Positions 16,881 to 25,823 of a stretch of 64,000 nucleotides of DNA are shown piece by piece (position 1 is the stretch's first letter; each line of letters begins with the position of its first letter). Below the pieces are notes generated by a model that saw nothing but the letters and a program-made list of their open reading frames with translations, was not told the origin of the DNA and made no database searches. The stretch lies in contig WKFN01000009.1 of NCBI GenBank assembly GCA_014872805.1, positions 43,596 to 107,595 of the forward strand. The letters are read 5' to 3'. The translations under genes and the position numbers were made by a program. This DNA is from Opacimonas sp014872805. Lineage in GTDB: Bacteria > Pseudomonadota > Gammaproteobacteria > Enterobacterales > Alteromonadaceae.

Positions 16881-18551
16881 ATGGATATCAAAATATTAAC
16901 CAAAGATTTATCCGTATCCCCTCAAATCTCAGTAGATGATGTACGTATTTTGGCTGAGCAAGGCTTTAAGTCACTGGTGTGTCATCGACCTGATGGAGAA
17001 GGGGCAGACCAAGTCAATTTTGCAGAGATAAAAGCAACAGCAGAAGAACTTGGTCTAGTGGCCATTCATCAACCTGTGACTAGTGGTAAGGTCACTGATG
17101 AAGATGCTCAGACCTTTAAGCAATTAATGTTGGATTTACCTAAACCGATGTTTGCCTATTGTCGAACCGGCACGCGCTGTACGACAGTTTGGTCATTGGC
17201 TCAAGCAACAGAAATGAGCAGCGTTGAGATTTTACAGACGGCAAAAAACGCTGGATATGATATGTCAGGTGTGGTGCGACGCATCGTGAACGGTGGTGTT
17301 ACGCCGACTCAGCAAGCCGATCGTGAATTTGATATTGTGGTCGTGGGTGCTGGTGCTGCAGGGGTTGCAGTATGCTCTAGTATTTTGGCGCGTAAACCGG
17401 ATGTTAATATCGCGGTGATTGATCCTGCCGATATCCATTATTATCAGCCAGGTTGGACTATGGTGGGAGCTGGGGTCTTTACTCCAGAACAAACAGTTAA
17501 AACGCTGTCATCTCTGATCCCAAAAGGTGTGACTTGGATCAAAAATGCAGTGTCAGCATTTGAACCAGACAAGAACTGTGTGCTCCTTGATGGGTGTCAT
17601 ACTGTGTCATACAAACACCTTATTGTCTGCCCAGGATTAAAATTAGATTGGCACAAAATTGAAGGCCTTTCAGAAACATTAGGTAAAAATGGAGTAACTT
17701 CGAATTATCGTTTTGATTTGGCACCTTATACATGGGAACTCGTACAAGGTTTACAGGGTGGAAAAGCGGTATTTACGCAACCACCAATGCCTATCAAATG
17801 TGCTGGTGCGCCACAAAAGGCCATGTATTTATCATGCGACCATTGGTTATCAAGTGGTGTATTGGACAAAATTGATGTCGAATTTTACAACGCTGGTCCT
17901 GTTCTGTTTGGGGTCAAAGAGTATGTCCCAAGCTTGATGAAATACGTTGAAAAGTACCAAGCAAACCTTCAGTTTACGCACAACTTAGTCAAAGTTGATG
18001 GTCCCAATAAACGGGCGTATTTTAAGCAAACTGGAGAAGGGGCATCCGATGAGTTAGTGGAAGTTGCTTTTGATATGTTACACGTTGCACCTCCGCAGTC
18101 GGCTCCTGACTTCATTAAAGTCAGTCCTTTGGCCGATGAAGCTGGATGGGTTGATGTCGATCAGTCCACGTTGCAGCATAAAAAGTATCACAATATCTAT
18201 GGCTTAGGTGATGCGATGAATGCACCTAATGCCAAAACAGCGGCTGCAGCAAGAGTGCAAGCCCCTATTGTGGCTAATAATGTCTTATGTGACATGGGTT
18301 TGTATGAAAAACGTGCCATCTACAATGGCTACGGCTCCTGTCCATTAACAGTTGAAAAAGGCAAAATCATTCTGGCTGAGTTTGGTTATGGTGGCAAAAT
18401 GTTACCGACGTTCCCAAACTGGCTCATTAATGGAACACAGCCGTCCCACTTAGCCTGGTTATTAAAAGAAAAAATTCTGCCTCCAATGTATTGGGAAGGA
18501 ATGCTAAAAGGCAAGGAATGGTTAGTCAAACCTAAAGAGTTTTTAAAATAG
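16881..18551 (+). CDS. DUF442 phosphatase-like/rhodanese-like domain fused to SQR-type flavoprotein
   Basis: 556 aa fusion. Residues about 1-135 are a DUF442 (TIGR01244) domain of tyrosine-phosphatase fold with C94-RTGT-R99 in the active-site loop, probably acting as a sulfurtransferase. Residues about 150-556 are a sulfide:quinone oxidoreductase-like flavoprotein: FAD motif GAGAAG (156-161), a Cys near 250 in CPGLKLDW and Cys307 in KCAGAPQKA as candidate redox cysteines, and a C-terminal amphipathic membrane-binding region. It would oxidise sulfide to persulfide, feeding the dioxygenase encoded nine bases upstream. Terminator follows. Confidence 0.88.
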   Translation: MDIKILTKDLSVSPQISVDDVRILAEQGFKSLVCHRPDGEGADQVNFAEIKATAEELGLVAIHQPVTSGKVTDEDAQTFKQLMLDLPKPMFAYCRTGTRCTTVWSLAQATEMSSVEILQTAKNAGYDMSGVVRRIVNGGVTPTQQADREFDIVVVGAGAAGVAVCSSILARKPDVNIAVIDPADIHYYQPGWTMVGAGVFTPEQTVKTLSSLIPKGVTWIKNAVSAFEPDKNCVLLDGCHTVSYKHLIVCPGLKLDWHKIEGLSETLGKNGVTSNYRFDLAPYTWELVQGLQGGKAVFTQPPMPIKCAGAPQKAMYLSCDHWLSSGVLDKIDVEFYNAGPVLFGVKEYVPSLMKYVEKYQANLQFTHNLVKVDGPNKRAYFKQTGEGASDELVEVAFDMLHVAPPQSAPDFIKVSPLADEAGWVDVDQSTLQHKKYHNIYGLGDAMNAPNAKTAAAARVQAPIVANNVLCDMGLYEKRAIYNGYGSCPLTVEKGKIILAEFGYGGKMLPTFPNWLINGTQPSHLAWLLKEKILPPMYWEGMLKGKEWLVKPKEFLK

Positions 18552-18576
18552 CTACAGATTTAAAGTGTGTTAGTTG

Positions 18577-18609
18577 ACGCGATGGTTGGGATAGCCATCG
18601 CGTTTTTTT
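18577..18609 (+). terminator. Rho-independent terminator of the sulfide operon
   Basis: ACGCGATGG and CCATCGCGT arms (perfect 9 bp) around an 8-base loop, followed by a T run. The T run overlaps the stop codon of the convergent SLC13 gene (18608-18610). Confidence 0.9.
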
Positions 18610-20332
18610 ACAAATGCACCCAAGCCAATAGACTCAACACAATCGTTGAATAACACAATGAAATCGGTAAGCCGATTTTGACAAAATCCATATACCGGTA
18701 TTGCCCAGCATTGTGCACGAGCAAATTGGTTTGATAGCCATAAGGGGTGATAAAGCTGGCACTCGCCGCAAACGCCACCGCCAAAGCAAAGGGCAAAATC
18801 GGAGCGCCCAGTGCCTCGACTAAGACCCATGCAAATGGGAGCATCAAAGCCGCCGCTGCATTATTCGTGACAAACTCGGTTAATAACAGTGTTAAAAAAT
18901 ACACGACTACTAATGCGATGAGCATTGAGTGGCCATTAATTAACGGCGTTAATGTCTCGGTGAGTAAAGCAAAAAGCCCAGCGTTTTCCATACCTGTTGC
19001 CAGTGACAAGGCACCCACTATCACCACCATCACATTCAAGGGAATATTGCGCTTGATCTCGGCATGTGAGGTCACGCCGGCTAAACCAAGCACCGCCAAT
19101 AGAAACAATAAACCGACTAACAACGGCACTAGTTCAAATGCAGCTAGAGCGATGACTGCCCCAAAACCCAACATGGTTAGCCAATCTTGGCGCGTCGAGA
19201 GCTTGCGTTGAATGGTTTGCTCAGAGACGATGAAAAAGTGTTTATTTAAGTTGTTGCGCTGGTGAAAATCAGGTCCTGTTGCCAATAATAAAAAATCACC
19301 CGACTGCAGTTTGACTTCTCCAAGCTTTCCAGAGAGCTGCTCGCCATCTCGGCGAATGGCCACCACAGCCGCGTCAAACAAGGCGCGAAATCCTGAGCGC
19401 TTGAGGGTTGAACCAATCAATGAAGAGCGGTTCGAGATAACCACTTCGCTTAATTCAGAACGCATGAGTCCTGAATTCTCTGCAAATAGCTCCAACCCCT
19501 TGATATGCGACAACGCATCGACGTTTTTGACATTGCCGTTAAAAATCAATTTATCGCCCGCGACAATCACCTCATCTGGTGAAACTGGGGAGATGGTGTT
19601 GCCATGGCGCACTATCTCGACCAGAAATAACTCAGGTAGATTGCGCAGATGATTGTCTTCGATACTCAAACCAATCAGCTCAGAGTCAGGGGCAACATCA
19701 GCTTCAAGCAAATATTCTTGCTCTGCGCTACCTTTGAGAGTGATCTCAGGAAGCCAGCCGCGCAATAGGTATAGCAAAACGCCACATATTAAACCCGCCG
19801 TCATCCCAAATAGCGTAAAGTCATAAAACGCAAAACCAGGATGGCCTTTGTCCTGCAAAAAACTGTGCACGATGAGATTGGTTGATGTCCCAATCAGAGT
19901 TACGGTTCCGCCCAAAATGGCAGAGAATGATAATGGAATCAGTAGCTTAGAAGCTAAGTGATGCTGATTTTGTTTGACTGAGCCAATCAGTGAGGCAACA
20001 ATCGCAGTATTGTTCAGCAACGCCGAGCTAAAAAAGCTGATGCCAAATAAACGCAAATAGGACGCTTTGAAGTTAGCCGTAATCAGTTTACGCGCAACCC
20101 GTTTGAGAAGGGCTGTTTTATCAATTGCATGGCTGATAATCAGTAACAAAAGAAGAGTGACCAATCCGGGGTTTGTCGCATTGGTTAACACATCCTCGAT
20201 ATCAATGGTTTGTGTCAGCATCAACGCCAGAGTCGCCGTACCAAAAATCACAGACGGACGTTTCTTAGACACAATCAATGAAGTGATTGTGCCTAAGAAA
20301 ATAAGCAGTACGAGGAACTGACTCAGCGACAT
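18608..20332 (-). CDS. SLC13 family permease with TrkA-C domains, probable sulfate transporter
   Basis: 574 aa. Two blocks of membrane spans (about residues 1-195 and 385-574) flank a cytosolic stretch with two RCK/TrkA-C-like units, the layout of SLC13/DASS transporters such as SdcS-like sulfate permeases. The motifs GTSTNL and TNNAAAALMLP match the substrate-binding loops. Its ATG follows the cysN stop with no gap (TAAATG), making it the last gene of the sulfate-activation operon. That context argues strongly for sulfate uptake; other divalent anions are possible. Confidence 0.85.
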   Translation of the reverse strand: MSLSQFLVLLIFLGTITSLIVSKKRPSVIFGTATLALMLTQTIDIEDVLTNATNPGLVTLLLLLIISHAIDKTALLKRVARKLITANFKASYLRLFGISFFSSALLNNTAIVASLIGSVKQNQHHLASKLLIPLSFSAILGGTVTLIGTSTNLIVHSFLQDKGHPGFAFYDFTLFGMTAGLICGVLLYLLRGWLPEITLKGSAEQEYLLEADVAPDSELIGLSIEDNHLRNLPELFLVEIVRHGNTISPVSPDEVIVAGDKLIFNGNVKNVDALSHIKGLELFAENSGLMRSELSEVVISNRSSLIGSTLKRSGFRALFDAAVVAIRRDGEQLSGKLGEVKLQSGDFLLLATGPDFHQRNNLNKHFFIVSEQTIQRKLSTRQDWLTMLGFGAVIALAAFELVPLLVGLLFLLAVLGLAGVTSHAEIKRNIPLNVMVVIVGALSLATGMENAGLFALLTETLTPLINGHSMLIALVVVYFLTLLLTEFVTNNAAAALMLPFAWVLVEALGAPILPFALAVAFAASASFITPYGYQTNLLVHNAGQYRYMDFVKIGLPISLCYSTIVLSLLAWVHL

Positions 20333-21748
20333 TTACTTGAGTTTAGTAATGTCAATCGCTTCCCAGTGTGGGAAGTGCTTGCGTACTAAGGCGTTCATTT
20401 CAACTTCAAACTCACTGAACGCATGTTGATTAGAGGCTTCCGATTGGTTCGGAGAAATAATCATGCCCGCACCAACGGTCGCATTAGTCAAACGATCGAT
20501 CACGATAAACGCACCCGTTTTACGATTGCGCGTATACGCATCGCACGCTACAGACTGCGTTAATTTCAAATCCACTTTAGCAATCTCGTTGAGTTGCAAA
20601 TGCACGCCCTGAGTTTGCTCCAATGTGTTCACATCAATTAAGTAATCGATGTTGCTGATGGCACCAGAGACTTTTTGCGTGGCAAATTTGATGTTGTATT
20701 GCTTGTTTGGGATCATGGCGGCCTCGTCCATCCACACCAGGTGTGCCGCAAAACTACTGTTTAAGAATGGCTGATTATCCGTTTTCACAATCATATCGCC
20801 ACGCGAAATATCAATCTCATCGTTGAGCGTGAGCGTCACCGCCGCACCGGCTTTCGCACTCTCAAGCTCAGCATCAAAGATATCGATGGATTTGACCGTG
20901 GAGGTTTTACCAGATGGCAGTGCCGTGACCGCATCACCCACCGCAATATCGCCAGACACAATCGTACCGGCAAAACCGCGATAGTTCAGATGCGGACGGT
21001 TAACGTATTGAACTGGGAAACGAAAGTCATCGTGATTGACGGTTTTGTCGACTTCGATGGTGTTGAGCATGTCCATCATCGTCTGTCCCGTATACCAAGG
21101 CGTATTTGATGATAAGTTGACGACGTTATCACCTTCAAGTGCTGACATGGGAATAAACTGAATATTCTTAATCGCAAGGTTTTCGGCAAACGCCAAGTAA
21201 TCTTCTTTAATTTGAGCGTAGATGTTTTCTGAATAATCCATCAAGTCCATTTTGTTGACGGCCACAATGACATTTTTTATTCCCAATAACGAGACTAAAA
21301 ACGAGTGACGTTTGGTTTGGGTTTTCACCCCGGCACGTGCATCGACCAAGATAATTGCAAGGTCACAAGTAGACGCGCCTGTCACCATGTTACGTGTGTA
21401 TTGCTCGTGTCCTGGGGTATCAGCGATGATGAATTTGCGTTTATCGGTGGAGAAATAGCGATACGCCACATCAATCGTGATGCCTTGCTCACGTTCTGAC
21501 TGTAGACCATCAACAAGTAGCGCAAGGTCCACTTTTTCGCCAGTGGTACCGACTTTTTTACTGTCCTTGGTGATGGCAGCAAGCTGATCTTCATAAATCA
21601 TTTTGGAGTCATGCAACAAGCGACCAATCAGTGTGGATTTGCCATCATCGACGCTGCCACAGGTTAAAAAGCGCAACATATCTTTGCTTTCGTGTTGCGC
21701 CAAATAGGCGTGAATATCAGTTTCTAATAAGGTATTACGATGTTCCAT
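20333..21748 (-). CDS. cysN: CysN, sulfate adenylyltransferase GTPase subunit
   Basis: 471 aa. With CysD it makes adenosine 5'-phosphosulfate, driving the reaction with GTP hydrolysis. EF-Tu-like G motifs: GSVDDGKST (residues 31-39), DTPGHEQYTRNM, and NKMDLMD. No C-terminal APS-kinase domain is fused; that activity is encoded separately by cysC in the same operon. Start one base after the cysQ stop. Confidence 0.96.
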   Translation of the reverse strand: MEHRNTLLETDIHAYLAQHESKDMLRFLTCGSVDDGKSTLIGRLLHDSKMIYEDQLAAITKDSKKVGTTGEKVDLALLVDGLQSEREQGITIDVAYRYFSTDKRKFIIADTPGHEQYTRNMVTGASTCDLAIILVDARAGVKTQTKRHSFLVSLLGIKNVIVAVNKMDLMDYSENIYAQIKEDYLAFAENLAIKNIQFIPMSALEGDNVVNLSSNTPWYTGQTMMDMLNTIEVDKTVNHDDFRFPVQYVNRPHLNYRGFAGTIVSGDIAVGDAVTALPSGKTSTVKSIDIFDAELESAKAGAAVTLTLNDEIDISRGDMIVKTDNQPFLNSSFAAHLVWMDEAAMIPNKQYNIKFATQKVSGAISNIDYLIDVNTLEQTQGVHLQLNEIAKVDLKLTQSVACDAYTRNRKTGAFIVIDRLTNATVGAGMIISPNQSEASNQHAFSEFEVEMNALVRKHFPHWEAIDITKLK

Positions 21749-21749
21749 G

Positions 21750-22553
21750 TTAGCAACTCACTAAAAAATACGGGTTTAATAAAGATTCTTTTTGGTTATA
21801 TACCAAATCAGATAACGATTCAGGGGTGGTCACTGCGACCGGAATATCCTCAACGCTAAAGGCTTTGACCATAGCGCCCGCACCTAACGCAACGGCGTGC
21901 GCAGCAGCCGTATCCCATTCAGAGGTTGGTCCTAAGCGCGGATAAAAATGCGCTTGCCCGGTGGCGACCAAACATAATTTTAACGAACTGCCCATGGCGA
22001 TCAGCTCAGCTGGCTTATCCAATGCGTCCAAAAACGCCGTTGTCTCTGGGGATGCGTGTGAACGCGAGCCAACGACACTATATTGCGTCGTAGACGCTTT
22101 ATCGGCAATGTGAATGGTGCGTTTAGCACCTTGCTCTATGGTATAGGATGAGTCGTTCACCCCGACATAAAATATGTCTAAGACAGGTGCGTAAACCACA
22201 CCTAAAGTGGGCTTGCCATTTTCAACTAGGGCAATGTTCACCGTGAACTCACCATTTTTCTTGATGAATTCTTTGGTGCCATCTAATGGATCGACTAGCC
22301 AATATGATGTCCAGCTCTGGCGCTCTGACCAATCGATAGAGGCAGATTCTTCCGATAAAATCGGTAAATCACTTATGCCTTTAAGGCCTTGGCAAATGAC
22401 CTTGTGTGCAGCTAAGTCCGCTTCGGTCAAAGGTGAGCTGTCTGATTTGTCATACACGGCAAAATCACGCTCGTAAATCGCTAAAATCGCATCGCCGGCT
22501 TTTTTAGCAATGACGCTGACTTTTTCGGCTAGGTCTTGGGTCGCATAACTCAT
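21750..22553 (-). CDS. cysQ: CysQ, 3'(2'),5'-bisphosphate nucleotidase
   Basis: 267 aa. Inositol-monophosphatase-fold enzyme that removes PAP left after PAPS reduction. Metal and substrate motifs DPLDGTKEFI and the later EWDTAAAHA are visible. Two in-frame ATGs lie nine bases apart. The downstream one (22553) is chosen because AAGGGA is correctly spaced for it and it gives MSYATQDLAEK, in line with family N-termini. It follows cysC by one base. Location inside the cys operon supports the PAP role. Confidence 0.93.
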   Translation of the reverse strand: MSYATQDLAEKVSVIAKKAGDAILAIYERDFAVYDKSDSSPLTEADLAAHKVICQGLKGISDLPILSEESASIDWSERQSWTSYWLVDPLDGTKEFIKKNGEFTVNIALVENGKPTLGVVYAPVLDIFYVGVNDSSYTIEQGAKRTIHIADKASTTQYSVVGSRSHASPETTAFLDALDKPAELIAMGSSLKLCLVATGQAHFYPRLGPTSEWDTAAAHAVALGAGAMVKAFSVEDIPVAVTTPESLSDLVYNQKESLLNPYFLVSC

Positions 22554-22554
22554 A

Positions 22555-23148
22555 TTATACATATCCCTTAGCCACTAGCATGTCGTATAAACGCTCCACC
22601 GTTTCTTGTGCGGATTCGTCTTGATAAGTCAGATGGATCTCTGGGTTGGTCGGCGCTTCATACGCTGAATCAATCCCTGTAAAATGCGGAATATCCCCAC
22701 TGCGGGCTTTTTTGTACAGGCCTTTGGGGTCACGTGCTTCACAAATCTCGAGCGGGGTATCGACAAAAATTTCGATGAACTCGCCGTCTTCCAAAATCTC
22801 ACGGCAGTAGTTGCGATCGGCTGCAAAAGGCGAGATAAAAGCGGTTAATACTAGTGTGCCAGAATCGACAAATAACTTAGCGACTTCGCTGATACGGCGA
22901 ATGTTTTCGACGCGATCTTTGTCAGAAAAGCCCAAATCCCCACATAAACCATGACGTACATTGTCACCATCGAGTAAATAGGTATGCTTATTGGCAGACA
23001 CGAGTTTCTGTTCTAACAAGTTGGCAAGGGTGGATTTGCCCGAACCACTTAAACCAGTGAGCCACAATACTCTTGGGGTCTGGCCTTTTTGCGCCGCGCG
23101 GGAAGCTTTATCCGCTTCATGCTGATGCCATACGATGTTCTCACTCAT
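22555..23148 (-). CDS. cysC: CysC, adenylylsulfate (APS) kinase
   Basis: 197 aa. Phosphorylates APS to PAPS. The P-loop GLSGSGKST is at residues 32-40, and the active-site segment FISPFAADR lies around residue 110. Its ATG shares a base with the cysD stop (TAATG), so translation is probably coupled. Length and motifs are those of stand-alone APS kinases. Confidence 0.96.
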   Translation of the reverse strand: MSENIVWHQHEADKASRAAQKGQTPRVLWLTGLSGSGKSTLANLLEQKLVSANKHTYLLDGDNVRHGLCGDLGFSDKDRVENIRRISEVAKLFVDSGTLVLTAFISPFAADRNYCREILEDGEFIEIFVDTPLEICEARDPKGLYKKARSGDIPHFTGIDSAYEAPTNPEIHLTYQDESAQETVERLYDMLVAKGYV

Positions 23149-24053
23149 TAAAAGTATCCTTCCATTTTTTTCTTCTCCATCGAACCACTTGAGTCGTGGT
23201 CAATCACACGTCCTTGGCGTTCTGAGGTTTTGGTCAACAGCATTTCTTGAATCACTTCTGGTAAGGTCTGAGCGTCTGATTCCACGGCACCAGTTAACGG
23301 GTAGCAACCAAGCGTTCTAAAACGCACCGATTTCATCACAGGCTCTTCACCTGGCTCTAGTGGCATGCGGTCATCATCGACCATGATCAAGACACCATCG
23401 CGTTCTACGACTGGGCGTGGTTTGGCGAGATACAATTCTGGAATTTCAATGCCTTCGAGATAGATGTATTGCCAGATATCCAGTTCCGTCCAGTTTGACA
23501 TTGGGAAGACGCGAATGCTTTCGCCTTTGTTGACTTGGGCATTGTAAATGCTCCAAAGCTCAGGGCGTTGATTTTTAGGGTCCCAGCGATGATTGTTATC
23601 ACGAAACGAAAACACGCGTTCTTTGGCACGCGATTTTTCTTCGTCTCGTCGTGCGCCTCCAAAGGCAGCGTCAAACTGATATTTGTCCAAAGCTTGCTTA
23701 AGGGCAACGGTTTTCATGATGTCCGTGTGTTTGGCACTGCCAACAGAAAACGGATTAACGCCCGCATCCACCCCTTCTTGGTTGATGTGAACGAGCAAAT
23801 CCAAATCGTGTTCACGCGCCATGCGGTCACGAAATTCAATCATTTCACGAAACTTCCAAGTCGTATCAACGTGCAATAGTGGGAAGGGGATCTTACCTGG
23901 CGCAAACGCTTTGCGTGCTAGGTGTAATAAAACAGAGGAATCCTTACCCACCGAATACAGCATCACAGGATTATCAAATTCTGCGGCGACTTCTCGGAAA
24001 ATATGGATGCTTTCAGCTTCGAGCTGTTTAAGGTGTGTCACGACATCAGACAT
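23148..24053 (-). CDS. cysD: CysD, sulfate adenylyltransferase small subunit
   Basis: 301 aa from the preferred start. Catalytic ATP-sulfurylase subunit working with CysN. The PP-loop SVGKDSSVLLHLARKAF and the C-terminal RQGRVIDHD segment are diagnostic. An alternative ATG five codons upstream (24068) has no ribosome-binding site, and MSDVVTHLKQLEAES fits the family start better, although the SD for it (GGAA, ten bases away) is also weak. First gene of cysD-cysC-cysQ-cysN-permease. I could not identify a CysB site in the upstream 170 bases. Confidence 0.95.
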   Translation of the reverse strand: MSDVVTHLKQLEAESIHIFREVAAEFDNPVMLYSVGKDSSVLLHLARKAFAPGKIPFPLLHVDTTWKFREMIEFRDRMAREHDLDLLVHINQEGVDAGVNPFSVGSAKHTDIMKTVALKQALDKYQFDAAFGGARRDEEKSRAKERVFSFRDNNHRWDPKNQRPELWSIYNAQVNKGESIRVFPMSNWTELDIWQYIYLEGIEIPELYLAKPRPVVERDGVLIMVDDDRMPLEPGEEPVMKSVRFRTLGCYPLTGAVESDAQTLPEVIQEMLLTKTSERQGRVIDHDSSGSMEKKKMEGYF

Positions 24054-24224
24054 GTGGGTGATTTCCATTCAATATACTAAAAGATTCTATGCTTATAAAA
24101 ATAACACTCATCACATCATTTGATAAATGTCATTTGGCTATTAGTAAGTTAAATGTGGTATATGATATGGAACTAAGTTAATAGCTTTTTGTTATAAATT
24201 ACTAAATATTGATATCCATGTTGT

Positions 24225-25733
24225 TTACTCCGCCAATTTTGCTTCCATTTGTGTAAAATGTGTCGATAACTTACCGGTTCCTTGAGGGCGTAGTTTACTG
24301 ACAATGACTAACGTAATAAGATTGGCGATGAAACCAGGCACAATACCGTACAACCAATTTCCTGAAGGAACCCCATCAATAGTAATCGGGCCATAGATCC
24401 AAAGTAATGTAACAAACGTGCCGATGAGCATCCCGGCAATGGCGCCATCACGAGAGAGTTTAGACCAATATAAACTCAGTAAAATCAATGGCCCAAAGGC
24501 GGCACCAAATCCAGCCCAAGCGTTACTGACTAAGTTCAAAATCGACTGATTCTCGCCAAAGGAAATGGCGACCGCACATAAGGCGACAGCAAGCACAGCA
24601 AGGCGTGAAGCGATAACAAGTTCTTTGTCTGAAGCATTTTTGCGCAATAGTGCTTCGTAGATATCAGAGATAAGTGAGCTTGAGGTCACTAGTAATTGTG
24701 AGGAAATCGTACTCATTATAGCTGCCAAAATTGCGGCTAATAAAAATCCTGCAATTAACGGATGGAATAATACTTGTGATAGGACGATGAAGACGGTTTC
24801 AGGATCGTCTAAGGTCAAGGATGTTCCTGCCACATAAGCCATACCAAACAGCCCAGTACTCAATGCGCCAAACAAGGCAATAATCATCCATGACATACCG
24901 ACTTTACGTGCCACTGGCATATCACTGACATGGCGTATTGCCATAAAACGCACAATAATATGTGGTTGTCCAAAGTAGCCTAACCCCCAAGACATCAAAG
25001 ATACGATGGCAATAACCGACAGTGCTTCACTACTGCCTACCGCAGTAAATAAAGAAAAATAGTTACCATCAATGGCGTTAATTGCTGAAATGGTATCGCC
25101 AATACCACCGAGCTCAAAGATCACAACAGTTGGCACTAATACCAAAGCAATGAGCATCAAGCAGCCTTGCACAAAGTCAGTGAGCGAGACCGCCATAAAA
25201 CCACCAAATAGGGTATAGGTGACCACTACGCCAGCGGTAACCAGCACCCCATATTCATAGGCTAAGCCAAAGGAGGAATCAAATAACTTACCACCGGCGA
25301 CAATTCCAGATGATGTGTACAAAGTAAAAAACAAAATAATAACAATCGCTGATATGATGCGCAGGATATGTGATGAATCCGCAAAGCGTTCAGCAAAATA
25401 ATCTGGAATGGTAATGGCATTATTGGCGACTTGCGTGTAAACACGTAAACGCGGTGCGACATACAAATAATTACACCATGCGCCCAGCACTAAACCAATC
25501 GCTATCCAGCTACTCGATAACCCTGAGATATACATGGCGCCAGGCAATCCAAGTAACATCCAGCCACTCATGTCCGAAGCTCCTGCAGACAGAGCGACCA
25601 CTGCAGGTGACAGTTTACGCCCACCCAATAAGTAGCCTTCCATATCAGAACTGGCGTTGCGATAAGCAAACAGACCTATGCCGAGCATGGCAATAAAATA
25701 AATGGCGAGTGATAGAAGGACTTCAAATTGCAT
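24225..25733 (-). CDS. putP: PutP, sodium/proline symporter
   Basis: 502 aa with about thirteen membrane spans, sodium:solute symporter family. Characteristic PutP segments include the N-terminal GYLLGGRKLSPAVVALSAGASDMSGWMLLGLPG and the region around GLGYFGQPHIIVRFMA. It imports proline with Na+, for nutrition or osmoprotection. Monocistronic: 171 bases separate its stop from cysD and there is no putA nearby. Confidence 0.94.
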   Translation of the reverse strand: MQFEVLLSLAIYFIAMLGIGLFAYRNASSDMEGYLLGGRKLSPAVVALSAGASDMSGWMLLGLPGAMYISGLSSSWIAIGLVLGAWCNYLYVAPRLRVYTQVANNAITIPDYFAERFADSSHILRIISAIVIILFFTLYTSSGIVAGGKLFDSSFGLAYEYGVLVTAGVVVTYTLFGGFMAVSLTDFVQGCLMLIALVLVPTVVIFELGGIGDTISAINAIDGNYFSLFTAVGSSEALSVIAIVSLMSWGLGYFGQPHIIVRFMAIRHVSDMPVARKVGMSWMIIALFGALSTGLFGMAYVAGTSLTLDDPETVFIVLSQVLFHPLIAGFLLAAILAAIMSTISSQLLVTSSSLISDIYEALLRKNASDKELVIASRLAVLAVALCAVAISFGENQSILNLVSNAWAGFGAAFGPLILLSLYWSKLSRDGAIAGMLIGTFVTLLWIYGPITIDGVPSGNWLYGIVPGFIANLITLVIVSKLRPQGTGKLSTHFTQMEAKLAE

Positions 25734-25823
25734 CGGATTCTCGAGTTATTATTTTTATTAATGGTCTGAGTATAGCGAAGTTGGGCAGGCTGGTGCAATG
25801 CTACAGACCGCCACCCAAGAAAC

